Of a stretch of 64,000 nucleotides of DNA, positions 30,163-42,149 are shown piece after piece. The notes under the pieces are model-generated. The model was not told the origin of the DNA, made no database searches, and worked only from the letters and a program-made list of their open reading frames with translations. Position 1 is the stretch's first letter. The number at the start of each line of letters is the position of its first letter. The stretch is taken from NCBI GenBank assembly GCA_034387635.1, contig JAOANU010000007.1, positions 620,001 through 684,000 of the forward strand. Direction: 5' to 3'. The DNA comes from Rhodosporidiobolus odoratus. Taxonomy: Eukaryota; Basidiomycota; Microbotryomycetes; Sporidiobolales; Sporidiobolaceae. A program made the position numbers and the translations under genes.

Positions 30163-32116
30163 CTACCTATGTCTCCCTCTCCCCCTCTGATACAGCCTGT
30201 GCTTCTCTTCCTCACTGCTGTTCCCGCTCGAAGTGTCCTTCTCCGAATCGTCGTCCGAGTCCGACGAGCTGCCACTCGCGCCGTCGCTGCTACTACTACT
30301 ACTCGTTGATGGTCTCCTTCGATGCCTGTGCTTGCCCGGCCGGTCTGCATGCGGGGACGAATAGCTGATAGCGTGCCGGCGGGAGATGCACCACCAGGAA
30401 AAGAGGCCGCTGATAAGGAGACCGATGGCGAGGAGTATGAGTAGAGTAGAGTTGGAGCTGTAGTGAGTGTAGTCGTGCGGCAGGAAGATAAGCAGGATGT
30501 GAGGAGGAAAGTAAGCTGAGAAGGCCAGCTGACCTGCTTGAATCAAGCCCCCTGAGATAGCTGGGAAGGAGGCAGGACGTACAAGAAGTCTGGGAATCCC
30601 CCCTCGTCTGACCCGTCGGGCATCGCCGTGGAGGTCGAATCAGAACTCGGTGAGGAAGTCGAAGAAGAACCTGGTTTTGAGGTTGAAACTGCTTTGGTAG
30701 TCGCTTGTCCTCCTCCTCCTCCTGTAGCGCCGTCTACATCGCCGCCCGCAGAGGTAGCAGATGCGGCCCCTGTCGAACTGCGCAAGATCATTTCGCACGT
30801 CAGCTTACAGAGTGTGAGAAAGGCGTGACGAAACTTACCTCTTCTCCCCACCTCCGGCAGTGCTGCCGCCTCCATCTCCACTCGAGCTTCCAGCCGAGTC
30901 ACCGCCGAAGAGACCGGACACAAGCTTGTTGCCCATATCAAACAAGGCTGATTCATCGCTTCCCAATCCTTTCGGGACAGTATCGTCCTTTGAGCCAGGA
31001 AAGGCGATATCTAACGGGGAGCGCAAGAGTGAGCTTGGCTCAATGGGAAGAGCAGGAGGAGAGACGACCTACAGAGCACGTCGGCCTCGTCGTGACCGGA
31101 GTTGCCGTTGATAGAATCGCCGAAGCAGACCCTCGCGAGGGTGACGCTCGCTTCGCCCATTGAGCCGATAGCGTCTATGTTGGCAAGAATTAGTCGTAGT
31201 GACGAATGGTGGAAGTGGAGGGGCACGCACTGGTATCGGCCCAGACACCAAAGGTCATCTGTCCTCCGGATCCGCAAATCACAGCAACGGCAGAAAGTGG
31301 TTGAACGCCGAACTTGGTGGGGTCAAAGTCGTCGTCTTGATCTATGACGACGTATCTACAAGAGACAATCGTCAGCTTGAGTCTCGTGGTGATCGTGTAC
31401 CGACTCGACGATGAGGGATCAAAGCAAGCCAGAAAGCGACGGGGCGAGGTCTGCGGAATCATAGCACTTACTGCACTTTCATGGCGTCAATTGGTTTCCC
31501 CGACTCTTTACGAGACAGTGTCAGCGTGGGCATCAGCAATAATGCCCGCCTCCCGTGAGAATGAGAAGAAAGGAGAAAGCAGCATACCGTCTGCGAACGC
31601 TGTCTCGCCGAAGTAGCTGCCGTCGCCTTGACAGATGCCACTCGTGCCGTCGGGTGCGCCGTCGCAATCGACGTCCTGTCGGGCGGAACGAGGGTGGACG
31701 ACCACGAAAGAGAGGAGAAAAAGTCAGGAAGGCGTAAGAACGGAGCGTGCAGAGGGAGACCGCTTGGCGTCGGCGCGATGTTCGCTAGCTCTTCAATAGC
31801 TGGATTGAGAAAGGGTAGTCTGACGGACCATGTTACTCTCCCACCAAACATACGTCGGGGATTCCGCCTTGTCACCGCAGTACCTCGTCCCGTCTGCACC
31901 TTTCCCGTTCGTCTTGTACCCTCCGCTGCGCTTGTCCAATCCTGATCCGTCGCCGCAATCGAGCGAGCCTTTCGTACCGACCTTGTCGTAGAATGCCAGA
32001 AGGTCCGCGGGAACGTCAAAAAGTGCGTCCGGGTTGGTCGAGTCGGAGCGGCGGCGCAAGGAGGTCGCGTTGGAGTGCGCATAGGGTGGAGACATTCCTC
32101 GGTGTCTACCGAGCAC
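30163..32116 (-). CDS. GH75 chitosanase with transmembrane anchor and acidic tail
   Basis: Endo-chitosanase family 75 domain in exons on the minus strand. In order: PDALFDVPADLLAFYDKVG, ADGTRYCGDKAESPTYVWWE, DVDCDGAPDGTSGICQGDGS, YFGETAFAD, ESGKPIDAMKVQ, YVVIDQDDDFDPTKFGVQPL, SAVAVICGSGGQMTFGVWAD, then NAIGSMGEASVTLARVCFGD and YIAFPGSKDDTVPKGLG. The Asp in FGVWAD and Glu in MGEAS fit the family's catalytic pair. A Ser/Gly/Thr-rich stalk follows, then a membrane helix STLLILLAIGLLISGLFSWW and a basic, then Ser/Asp/Glu-rich cytosolic tail ending GRGRHR. The enzyme would face outside. The start is uncertain: a hydrophobic stretch (NLNLVLFVSALVDRAFS, about 32117-32170) looks like a signal peptide, but no ATG precedes it in frame. 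Its promoter must lie very close to, or overlap, the start of the divergent methyltransferase gene at 32225. Confidence 0.8.
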
Positions 32117-32224
32117 ATGGAAAATGCGCGATCGACCAGAGCTGAGACGAAGAGGACGAGATTCAGATTGACCACACCGGTTGCCGGAAATACTTTGGCT
32201 GTCTTCTCACCCGCTGATTCGCAG

Positions 32225-34002
32225 ATGGACACACCGGGGTACACAAGCAAGCCACCAAGAGCGGCCCAGACAACCCTCCTCGCCTTTGTCCTCACCCTCG
32301 CCCTCTTCACCTTCGTCTCCCTCGTCTCGCTCTCACCCTCCTTCGTCAGAACACTCCGCCGCAAGTTGCTCCGCCCGGTACTATCAGTCTTCACCCGTAT
32401 ACCCCTGCCTCCTGCTCTACAAGCGCCGTCCGACCTTGCCATCACATGCCGCTCCTTTTCTGCCTACCCTCGTGCCCAGCAAATTCAACTCGACAAGAAA
32501 TGGTTCGCCTTCAACCGCATGCCCCAGAGACAGCGCAAACTGGGACATGAGCTCGAATGGGAGGATGTGCTGGAGAAAGCGGAAGACGCCGTTGAAGTCA
32601 ATGCACTCATTACGGATGAGTTGGCAGCTTTGGCCATGGAAAAGGCCAGGAAGGAGGGAGTCCCGCTTGGCTTCCGAAACAGCCTACATACAGATAATGG
32701 TCGGGTCATCGAGGTAAGTGCTGCTTCGTTTTACCCTCCAAACTGCCATTCTCTTTCGGCTCATACATTCTGACCTTTCGATCCCGCATCTTGACCTTGT
32801 CTATGACAGACGCTGAAGCACTTCGTCCGCGATTGGAGTACGGACGGTAGCGGAGAGAGAGCGACGCTTTTCCCGCCTGTTCTCGATGCGCTGCGGGACG
32901 AGTTCGACGCACCGGAGGGAAAAAGGCTACTCGTCCCCGGCTGCGGTCTGGGACGGCTCGCCTACGAGATCGCTTGCCAAGGTTGGAGATTGCACCATAC
33001 TTCGTATGTCGTCCACGATACTGACTCGGTCCCATTGCAGGGTTTACGGTCGACGCAAACGACTGTGCGGTTTTTCCTCTATCTCGCATAGGATTTTCAG
33101 CTGACCGTTTCCGGCAGTCTCCCACTTCATGAACACCGCCTCGACGTTTGTCTTTACTCGAACGCGCAGCGTTGACGAACATTCCATCGCGCCCTATATC
33201 CACTCTTTCTCCCACCAGCGAAGCAGCGAGAACTTACTCCGTCAGATCCGTTTCCCTGATGTGGTGCCGAGAAAAGATATTGCACTCAACTTTGTACCTG
33301 GCGACTTTCTGGAGCTCTTTACGGAGGAAGGCCGATATGACTGCTGTGTGACACTGTTCTTCATCGATACGGTACGTCTCTTCTCCCGCTTACACGGTGC
33401 GAAGCCCGATCAGCTGACTTGCTTCTTCGTCCTCAGTCATCAAATTTAGTGGACTACTTTGAGACCATCTTCCGCGCCCTCAAACCCGGCGGTATCTGGG
33501 TCAACGAAGGTCCGCTGCTGTACTATGGCAATCCTGCAATGGAGCTACCGTTCGTTCCCTTCCTCGCCTACTTTTTGTCCCCGGTTTTACCTATGCTCTC
33601 TGTAAGAGTGCGCAACATCGCCGCATGGATGTCCAGCGTCTGATGTCGCCCGTTCTTAACGCGCAGGCTTGAAGACGTGCTTCGACTCGCCTGCCTTGTC
33701 GGGTTCGTCGTAGAACAGCGCAGATCGCTCGAGCGGGTCAGCTACACAGCCGATAATCTGGGTGCGTACGTTCTGCCATTTCTTCCACTGATACTTGCAT
33801 CGCTGACCTGCCTCGGTTTTTTCTGATCGTTGACTCTTGGCGGCTTCTTGTTTAGGTATGTACAAGTAGGCATGCTTCCTCTCCGTATACTGGTCGTCAG
33901 CTACTGACATCCGACCTGTCGTGCAGCTTCACCTACGATTGCGAGTTTTGGGTCGCCAGAAAACCACTGGCCGCAGAAATCAAGAAGGCCAAATGCGCGT
34001 AG
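32225..34002 (+). CDS. Carnosine N-methyltransferase-like enzyme (N2227 family)
   Basis: SAM-dependent methyltransferase of the N2227/CARNMT1 family. It begins with a membrane helix ([20 protein letters not shown]), so it is probably membrane-tethered. Exon 1 is 32225-32713; exon 2 starts 32810 with [13 protein letters not shown] and carries SAM motif I ([16 protein letters not shown]). Later exons give [35 protein letters not shown] and [20 protein letters not shown], and the end reads [20 protein letters not shown] before TAG 34000-34002. Joining DNLG to FTYDCEF needs a 10-nt exon GTATGTACAA at 33856-33865 (acceptor TTTAG, donor GTAGGC). Confidence 0.85.
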
Positions 34003-34221
34003 CGATGCAATCTATTCAAGTCTCTATGGGAACCCGTCTATACCCCTCTGGTCTATATCTATTCCGGCCACGGTGACACGAACGTCCGGCGTCCACTGCC
34101 TTCTCATACGAATACCGCCCTGCATCGTCCGCTTCTGCTTGCTGGCACAAATGCCGCCCTTTTTGCCAGGCTTCGCGTTGCTGTCGACGCCCCTTCTCCA
34201 AGCTTCCTTGCAAGCCAGTGC

Positions 34222-34793
34222 TCAAAGTCGGAGCAGTCTTCCTGCACGAAGAGGTGCGATCAGGATGTTTGGAAAACCGAGAAGGGCGATGGATGCAAGC
34301 AGCGCGACCGCGAGAATCGAGGACGAACAATACAAGACTCGAGGAGGAGACTGTCCTTTGTCTGCAAGAGGATCAAGTGAGTATAACCTGGACGATCCGT
34401 CTGTATCAAGAGAGTGAGTGAGCTTACCAAGGTTTTTTCATCCACCTTACCGGTCGCCAGCTCTTGCCGCACCCTGTCCAGTGCTTGCTTGACGACCTGC
34501 TGGTACGTCCTGGGTGCCCCTTTCCTCGCTCCGCTCAAGATGGCCTCACAGTCGGCCGCGCAGGGGACCACCAAGACGTCGTAGTGCGTTTCGTCCAGTT
34601 GTCCCAACGCCTGCAGAATGCTCTCCAGGCGCTCGACTGCTCGGGTTGTTGGCAAGCGAAGAACGAGTCGAGTAATGTCGGTAACGAGGGTCTTGAAGGG
34701 CTTGTACTCGAGAGCGACCCGCTTGCCGGACGTCAGGCGGCGGAGCTGCTCGCGCGTCCATGGGACGTCGGTGAGGAACTTGCGGCTGGACAT
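34222..34793 (-). CDS. Small single-pass membrane protein, unknown
   Basis: Start ATG at 34793: MSSRKFLTDVPWTREQLRRL, then helical segments (VTDITRLVLRLPTTRAVERL, ILQALGQLDETHYDVLVVPC, VVKQALDRVRQELATGKVDE). An intron follows EKTL; with the acceptor AAGGACAG the next exon reads SPPRVLYCSSSILAVALLAS then IALLGFPNILIAPLRAGRL, a C-terminal membrane helix with a basic end, and stops at 34222-34224. This would be a C-terminally anchored protein of about 165 residues with its bulk in the cytosol. Other acceptors give no hydrophobic tail. I do not recognise the family. Confidence 0.55.
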
Positions 34794-35780
34794 GATCGAG
34801 GTTGCGGACTCGGCAGGAGGTGACGGGACGCAAGGAGCAAACGTTGAACGCCGACAGCTTTCGGTGGCAGACGCCGCGGAGGCGGAAAAGATACCGAGCC
34901 GAGGAAAACAATTCCGACAGGTTCCGAAGCGGAGATCAACGGAGACCCACACGGGCGGCTCGGCGTTTTGGCTCTTGAGATCTCGAGTTGAAGCTGTGTT
35001 GTCCGTTTCCGCAATGCTTCGAACGTTGATACGATACTGCCCGCAAACTGCCGGCCACTCGGGCTTCTTCAGCCCCGGCTACCGCCGCCGCGCGCCCTGG
35101 TCGCCTGTCGCCGATGGGCACAGTATTACCATTGTCGCGAGCTGGCGGCTCACGAGGGCGCCGAAGAAAACCCACTGACGCCGGGCTTGATGTTCGACAC
35201 ACGTCGCGGGCGTGTATCGACTAGCGAGTGCGGCATGGGACACAGCTGGGAGGTTGTGACGGGACAATCGCAGAAAGGTAGGAACGACGAGCTGGACAGT
35301 ACGCTGCTGGGCTCTTACCTGCGGCGATATGTCGCGGATGGCAAACGGAAGCGCGCGAGTAAGCCTTCTGTTCGCTCCGGTCTTTTCTGTTCTTTTCCTC
35401 CCACCCCTTCCACCCCTGTTTGACGCTCTTCCCCTTTCGCTAGCTCGGCACGCCAGACGCTTCGAGCCCTTGTAACAGGCTTTCCAGATCGATTGGAGCC
35501 AGGCGAGACGAAGTGGCAGATACTCAGCTACAGCATGTCTGGTTCTGCTGCTCCCGCCTTTTGGCTGCTTGCTTGCCTGCGCCGACAACAGCTGTACATT
35601 TACGCTCCGCACAATGCGCAGCGTCTGAAGCTAGAGGTACCTCTCCTAAGCCTGCTCAGCAGTTGCGCGAAACCTCTTCCACAGCTGCAAGTCGTCTCGA
35701 CTGCATCGCTTTTCTCCTCTTTCCAACTCTCTCCTCTCATCAAGCATCGTCTTCACCCACACAGCGCGCACTCACTCGAG
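34794..35780. other. Divergent intergenic region, about 990 bp
   Basis: Lies between the small membrane protein (-) and the polytopic membrane protein (+). A + strand open frame at about 35209-35423 is followed by a possible donor and could be a 5' exon of the next gene, but nothing in it is recognisable. Otherwise promoter DNA. Confidence 0.4.
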
Positions 35781-38264
35781 ATGCCCAACTACGTCTTTCC
35801 GCCCTTGGAGACTAGCCTTTCGCCGTCATTTTCCCCCCTCGCTCTGGCCTACCTCGCTGATGCCTGGTTGTTGTCGACCTGGATCTCGCTCATGCTACTC
35901 CTATGGGATTGGGCCAGTCACCTCTCTGTCGAACGGAGATACGTATGGGCGGCATGGGGGAGTCAGGGCGAGGGAAAGAGGACCAGGAGCAGCTGGGAAA
36001 GATGGGCAGTACCGGGGAGAAGATGGAAGATTGGATGTTTCGCAACAGCACGGTTTGTCCTCCCTCCCTTAACGCTAGAAGGCTAACTGGTCGTACTTCT
36101 TGCCTGTGCGCAGCTACCTCACGCTCGCTCAGGCAGTATGGTTTGTCGCCCAGCTTACTCTGGGAAGGTTCTTCTCAGGCGCTTGTTCCGCTGCTCGAGG
36201 TCTTCCATTCGGGTTCGTCGCTCCAGCCTCTTCTGTGTCAGAACAACTTACTGACGCTGTGCTGCATCTCCTAGCTTTTCCCTCGCCTCTGTCGCAACCC
36301 ACTTCGTCTTGGCATACCGCATGTTCTCCGTTTTCAGCGGATCCTTTGCCGTCTTCTACTCGCTCCTCCTGATGGCGGTCATTGACATCGGACTACAACT
36401 CGCTGCTGACGTGCTCGTACAACGTGCGTCCCCCATCCATATCCTGAGCGGCTGATCCAACCCAACTCACCCACATCGTCCAACAGCTGTCTTCCTTGAC
36501 TACGCAGTGCGGGTTAGAGAGTCTACCACATCGCTGAACCTGTGCTACCTCACACCGACGACTCGAGCTTTCGCCATTGCCTTCATCTCGCCTTCCCTCT
36601 TCAGCCACACTGTCCTTCTCCTTACGTTGTTCGCATCGTGGAGGCATCGGACCGCGGAAAAGGCACTGTCGGCAGGCGGCAATACGTCGGCAAGTCTGAT
36701 GGCGAGCTTGCGAAAGCAGCATGCGGGCTATGTCCTCGTGAGCAGGCCTCACTTACGCCCTACGGACTTGACAGACTTTGCTGATACTGGTTGCGCAGGC
36801 CATTTGCCTCATCAACTTTGCGAACGTCGTCCTTGTCCTCCAGGCAGACGCGATGTCGTACCAGTGCGTCCAATCCTCTCAGCCACAATCGAGAAGCCCC
36901 GTTGACGCAGTGCTTACAGGCTCATTTGGTACCTCCCATCGCTGGTCCTCACCCACCTTCTCTTGGCCAAAATGTGGTTCTCTCTCGAGAATCGCCTCGA
37001 TACGACATCTTCAACAGCGACTGCTGTGTACTCGCTACCGCACGTTGTCGTGACACCTTCGTCCTCTCCGCCACCGGGCACGGCCGCTCGGAGGAACACT
37101 CAGTCTCGCCTCCTCTCGCAGCAACCAAGCCAGGGAAGCGCTACCGGGCAGCCTCTCCCTACAGCTAAGGAACGCGTGGCGCCACCGCCCGAGCAGGTCA
37201 CTCCGCCCGCCAAAGAGCGTCTCTCGCTTCGGGCTCAACGTCTACGCCGGCGTGGCTCCTCGCTCGAGACACTCGAGATACAGCCTAGCCTCAGGTTCTC
37301 CGCTCCAACACAACCAGGAGAGTCAAGCGAGGTTCTCGCGCAGCCGACAGTCTTTAACGAAGAAGTCCCCCTTCCATCGGCGTCGAGCTCGATTCGCTCC
37401 GACGCAACCAGACCCACGAGCGCCGTCCCGCTCTTCCACCTTCCGACGAGGGAGATCATCAGGAAAGCCTCGCTCGGCGGCGGGTGGAGAGCGGATGCGC
37501 CGTCACCGTCTTCACCTCGCTCAGCCCAAGTCGCGGGACCTTCTCAATCCGCTTTCCCCGTCGAATGTCCCGCCTTTCCTCTGGCCCAGTCTAAATTTTC
37601 GTCAGCATCTTCAGCTCCTCTTACAGTACTCGACTTTCCCACCCTACCACCTCACTCTTATCCCATCGTTCCGTCGCCAAATTTCCTTCTCGTGCCGACT
37701 TCCTCCCCTTCCTCTGCCTCATCGCCTTCAAACTCGAACCCCCGCTCGAATGATACTCCTCACCTCGCTACTGGCTACGCCGGCGACAAGTCCGCCTCAC
37801 CCTCTCCCAGCCCTTCTCTCGGAGCCAATCCTCCCCATTCTCGCTCTGCGTCCTCCCTCAGCCTTTCCTCCTTCTCCACCGCCGCGCAACCTGCCGCTCC
37901 GTGTTCACCACCGGTAGCAATCGCTTTGGACTTCTATGACGGCACGCCGAGCAGGTCGAGAGTGCTCAGCGTCAGCTCGGCAAGTCAAGTCGAGGGCTAC
38001 TTGTCCAGGTCGGCCAGTGCACGCCGTCTTCAGGCTGACGACGGGGGCGACCTGAATGATTCGGTAGAGGGAGGAGAAGAGTACAGACGAGGCTCAATCC
38101 AGCAAACTCCGCCGTCGCTGATGGCGCCTCTCCCGCCGCTCCAAGACGACGAGGACCCGACGGCGCAGGAGGAAGGCCTTGGAGGGGCACCGTTCGGCAA
38201 GAAAGGTACGAGTGAAAGTGAGGTGGACCCGATGCTGCAGCCGAAAAAGGGCAGGAAGGGTTGA
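35781..38264 (+). CDS. Polytopic membrane protein with long Ser/Pro-rich tail (parent of 50318-52262)
   Basis: Multi-exon gene starting MPNYVFPPLETS at 35781. Hydrophobic segments in order: LALAYLADAWLLSTWISLML, YLTLAQAVWFVAQLTLGRFF, SVATHFVLAYRMFSVFSGSF and FYSLLLMAVIDIGLQLAADV, RAFAIAFISPSLFSHTVLLL, LAICLINFANVVLVLQA and LIWYLPSLVLTHLLLAKMWF, giving six or seven membrane passes like the orphan polytopic proteins common in basidiomycetes. From about 37000 a single exon encodes a cytosolic, Ser/Pro-rich tail of about 400 residues ending PMLQPKKGRKG. A second, decayed copy lies inverted at 50318-52262. Function unknown; a receptor- or transporter-like role would be guesswork. Confidence 0.7.
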
Positions 38265-38549
38265 AGCGGGAAGGGCCTTTAACGCAGGGGCATTACAGTG
38301 CTATATCAAGCTTGTTCTACTATTCGTACTCGTACTTAGTTTTCAACACGCACTGCGGCGTCCTGCAACGCCATATGTGTCTCCGTCTGACCTCCGAAGC
38401 AGGGCCGTGCGGAAATCGGGGGAAAGATGCGATGCGATAAAAGGAGCGACAACGATGAAAACGGCTACAGTCTATCGAGCAACAACTAATCCCTACCACC
38501 GCCACGCATTCGCAAGAAGACTAAGAAGACCCACGAGTCTTCTCCAAGC

Positions 38550-40949
38550 TCAATGACCTCCCTCTTCATCCAGGATCTCCCCGATCCAATCTTCCACCCT
38601 CGGTTCTTGGCCTGGCGAAAAGTCGAAAAGATGGCCGTAACACCGTCCACCCAGAGTGGAGAAGTGCTTGTAAGGATCGGTTGGCGAGATACTCTGCGTG
38701 GGCGAGAGGGTGTTAGTATGAATGAACGGAATGGCTCTGACCGAGAGAGGTCAAACAAGGAGATGAAGGGAAGTGCAGGCCTACCTTGCCGCAACGGTAG
38801 CAGAAGTGGGTGGAGCATTTGGCGCAAGTGACGTGACTGAAGCGCAGAAGAAGGAGAACGCAGGGACGAGAAAATGAGGAGGAAAGAAGCATTGGTCAGT
38901 GTCCGCAAATCGTGTTATCATAGGCTGAACAAACTGAACGCACTTGCAGCCATGACTCTTCTGAATCGGCACGTCGCAACCAGGGCACCTCGTCGCATTC
39001 TCCTCCAGCCATTCCTGCAACGCCTTTTCTTCCTCATAGGCTTGCACGAGCCTCTTGAGGTTGCTGGCGCCATAGCGTGCTTCGAGGCCTTGACGTTCTG
39101 TAGGTGATCCTTCGAGGTAGGCGGTGACGATGGCTGAAGATTGTGGGAGAGCGCAAGCGTTGCGAGCTCCGTGCCAGGCTTTGCGGCAGAAGAGGCAGAA
39201 AGAGTAGGCTACATGTGCGGAAGTATCAGTACGAGACCGCTTAGTGAGCCCGCTCGAGCGATACTCGCGAGAAGACTTCAGAAGAACGGTCGCTCACAAC
39301 AAGCAGGACAGATCCGCAGCTTTTCTTCGTCTTCGATTTTCGGTACCGCAGCCTGGCAGGAAGCGATGGGACAGAAGGCGATGGTCGGATCTGCTTGGCA
39401 AGAAACATCAGCGCCGTGCTGTGGTCGATGCCGAACATACACCTCGCTTCGACATCAGCCGCGGAAAGATAGAGAGAGACAGAAAGACACGTACCGCTTT
39501 CAACCCTGACTTTCTCTTTCAACCACTCCCACCTCTGCCGCCCTTCCTCGCCTACTAGCCTCTCTACCTCTTCCCCCGTAACCGCTCCCGGCTTATCTTC
39601 CTCCGTCCCGCCCGCTCCCGTCTTCTTCTCCCATGCCGCCCGTTCTTTCACGCAATCCATCCCAGGACAAGCAACACTCCTTACAAGGCCTTCCGTGATG
39701 AGCAAGGCGAAATAGTCTCGCAAGCAGGGGATGCAGAAGACGCAGGAGCAGGAGGAGAGACGGATACAAGAGGAGCCGCGGCGGGTTGAGAAGCACAGTG
39801 TGCAGGCGAAGGAGGAGGTGGAGAAGGCTGTTGCGCTGGAGGTGTGATTGAAGAGGCGTAGGGTCTTCGAAAGGGGCTCCGATGAAGCCGAGAAGATGGA
39901 TGAAGGTGCAGCAGGAGGTAGTGATTGTCGGATAGTCAGAGGATAGGTCACGGAAAAGGTGGACAGGAAAGAAGGGGAGGAGGATTGGACGAGGTCAAGG
40001 AGGGGGAAGAGGCATTCTTCGCCGGCGTATACTGTGTGATGCACCGAGTGTCAGCTCAACACGTGCTCGTAACCCCAGCGTATAGAAATGAAAGGGAGGA
40101 CGACTGCGACATACTTTCTCTCATTTTTTCCTCTGCTGCTTTCCGTCTGCTTTCGCCTAGCCAGTCTTGCTCATCCGTCAGCCTCACATTCTCCGGTCCC
40201 TCAGTTTCAGGGTACCCTGCCCCGAGTCTGATCTCCAACTCGAGCGCAGGGAGGTACCGCAGTCGGAGCCTTTTCGGGCCGATAGGTTCAGCTTCTGTCG
40301 AAGCGGCGACGAGTGGAAGGGCAGGGGGAGGAGGAGTGGGAGGTCGGGGGGTGAAACGGATGCGAGGTGCCGTACCAGAAGGGGACAGGGCAAGGGGGGA
40401 GGAAGGTGGAGGCGATTTGGGAACGACGGGTGGCGGCAGAGGAACAGGTCGAGGTGTCGATCCTGCTGGATCTGTAGCTGACTGGGCATTGCCGGATAGA
40501 TGGGACTGGGAATGTGGTCGAAAAGGTGTCGCGTCGGCTGCCAGCTTGCCCTGTCCTCCATGTACCGATGCTGTCGCAGCTTTCCCTCCTCGTCCTCTCT
40601 TTCGCCTGCCTCGCCCAGGCTTATTCCCTACCCGTGCCTGTGAGGCCTCTTCTCCTCGTCCGAGCGTGACTGTCCGTAGCTGCTCAGCGGCATCCTCGAC
40701 CGCTAAAGGCGCAGGAGGCGACGGTGCCACCCGATCCCACACTTCAACCTCTTTTTCCTCTTCGAGATCGATCGGCAGGGTAACCTGGACGAGTACCCTC
40801 TCGTCGGCAAGCGTCCAGGATACTGTGTCCGGATAGATGGCCTGCACGTGTGCTCATGTTAGCTCGGATGTGAATTGGCGGAAGTGGGGAGGAGAAGACG
40901 GTGGACGGACCTCGAGCGCGGTCAACTCGTCTACTTGTCGGTCATTCAT
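38550..40949 (-). CDS. RWD-RBR E3 ubiquitin ligase (ITT1/RNF14-like)
   Basis: RING-between-RING ubiquitin ligase. Start ATG at 40949: MNDRQVDELTALE joined to AIYPDTVSWTLADERVLVQV, the beginning of an RWD domain, interrupted by a long Pro/Ser-rich insert. RING1 is CTLCFSTRRGSSC...CSCVFCIPCL...CPGMDC (about 39660-39820). The in-between RING is CPIASCQAAVP...CPACSYSFCLFCRKAWHG. RING2 is RCPGCDVPIQKSHGC joined by an intron to NHVTCAKCSTHFCYRCGK, with the likely catalytic Cys in HGCNH. The last exon gives SISPTDPYKHFSTLGGRCYG and ends EILDEEGGH, stop 38550-38552. RWD plus RBR in this order is that of RNF14/ITT1, linked to translation termination and ribosome quality control. Confidence 0.87.
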
Positions 40950-41130
40950 GTCTTCCCGATTCTGCCGCTGCCGGTCTTGAAGCTCGAAAAGGCGCAAAAT
41001 GAAGAGCTGAGGTAAGTGGCGGAAGCGAAGTCGCGTTTGCCGCGCGAACAACTCTTTATCCCGCTCTCCTGTCTGTCGACTATTCGAGTCAAGCCAGCAA
41101 GCGTTTCAAGCATCTTTGTCCTCGTCACCG

Positions 41131-41916
41131 CTACATCCCCAGCAACTCGCTCATATCCACCTCCACCTTTGTCACCAAATCCGCCTCCTCCTCCTCATCC
41201 CCACTCTCCTGCTTGACTTCACCATCAAACTCGAAACGCGGGAACTCGATCCGTCTCGTCTTGACAGCACTTTTCACCTGCCCTTTGATGCCTTCGCACC
41301 CGCTCGTCCGCTTGCGCTTCTTCGACCTCCTCTCGCCTCCTTCCTGCTGCTGCGGATGCTCCTCTGGAGGTTGAGCGGTTTTTGCGCCTCGCTTCATGAC
41401 AGCTTGCAGCTGACCCTCGGTGTAGGTCAAAGCGTCTAGCTCGCCGGTTTGAAGGGCTGAACGGACGGCTGCGGCGCAAGCACTGGAGGTGGTGGAAGCA
41501 GAAGGCGAGGATTTGGGCAAAGTGGGGTTTTTGCGGCGGGGACGGCGAGATGAAGAGGGTGAAGTGGGGTCACGAGAGCGAGTGGATGTAGGAGAGACCA
41601 AGGAACGGGTGCTTGAGGGCCTCGAGGAACAGACAGAAGGAGGCGAAGAACAGGAAGAAAACCAGGATCGAGTTATGTGGGGAGAAGAGGAGTGAGCGCG
41701 GTGACTGCTCGTTGAAGAAGCACTCGGGGAAGCAGGTGCTTCGTGTAGATGAGTACGTGACCAAGTGTCACTGGCTGTCAATCTTTGTGAGAATGGTGGA
41801 TATGAGGGAATTTTAGTGTGCTGCTCGAGAGGGAGGAACGACAGCGTTGGGTGAGATGGGACAGTCACGGAGGAGTGCGAGGACGATGTAGAACGCCTGC
41901 GAGTGTGCAAGGACAT
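41131..41916 (-). CDS. Ser-rich hypothetical protein
   Basis: Uninterrupted 261-codon frame (MSLHTRRRSTSSSHSSVTVP...). The N-terminal two thirds are Ser/Pro/Arg-rich and probably disordered. The C-terminal part has a helix (CAAAVRSALQTGELDALTYT), a basic cluster (RRSKKRKRTS) that could be a nuclear signal, IEFPRFEFDGEVKQE and an acidic end (EVDMSELLGM). No family recognised. The C-terminus looks more constrained than the rest. Confidence 0.5.
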   Translation of the reverse strand: MSLHTRRRSTSSSHSSVTVPSHPTLSFLPLEQHTKIPSYPPFSQRLTASDTWSRTHLHEAPASPSASSTSSHRAHSSSPHITRSWFSSCSSPPSVCSSRPSSTRSLVSPTSTRSRDPTSPSSSRRPRRKNPTLPKSSPSASTTSSACAAAVRSALQTGELDALTYTEGQLQAVMKRGAKTAQPPEEHPQQQEGGERRSKKRKRTSGCEGIKGQVKSAVKTRRIEFPRFEFDGEVKQESGDEEEEADLVTKVEVDMSELLGM

Positions 41917-42149
41917 GGCTTTGTGCGTTAATTTGGGGTCTTAGCGAGATTAGGCGAGATGTCAAGAAGGAGAAGCGGAAAACATGCCGCGGCCTGTGTT
42001 GGCCTCGAAGTCTGCATTCAGCTCAGGCTGACACGTGCAGTACAGCTTCGACACTCTTTGGGTAGGTTGGTGCAGCCTGACTCGCGGGCCTCAGTCCGGA
42101 GAGCCCGCTCGTTTGAAGGTTTGCGATTTCCACTTCAAGTCTAGAGTCG

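Noticed and set aside
30048..30368. Plus-strand open frame over the chitosanase tail
   Set aside because: It is antisense to the Ser/Asp/Glu-rich tail and reflects its biased codons.
31468..32445. 325-codon minus-strand frame over the chitosanase and the start of the methyltransferase
   Set aside because: Most of it is intron sequence or the wrong frame of conserved chitosanase exons, and antisense to a convincing + strand exon. Only its short hydrophobic stretch may be a real signal peptide.
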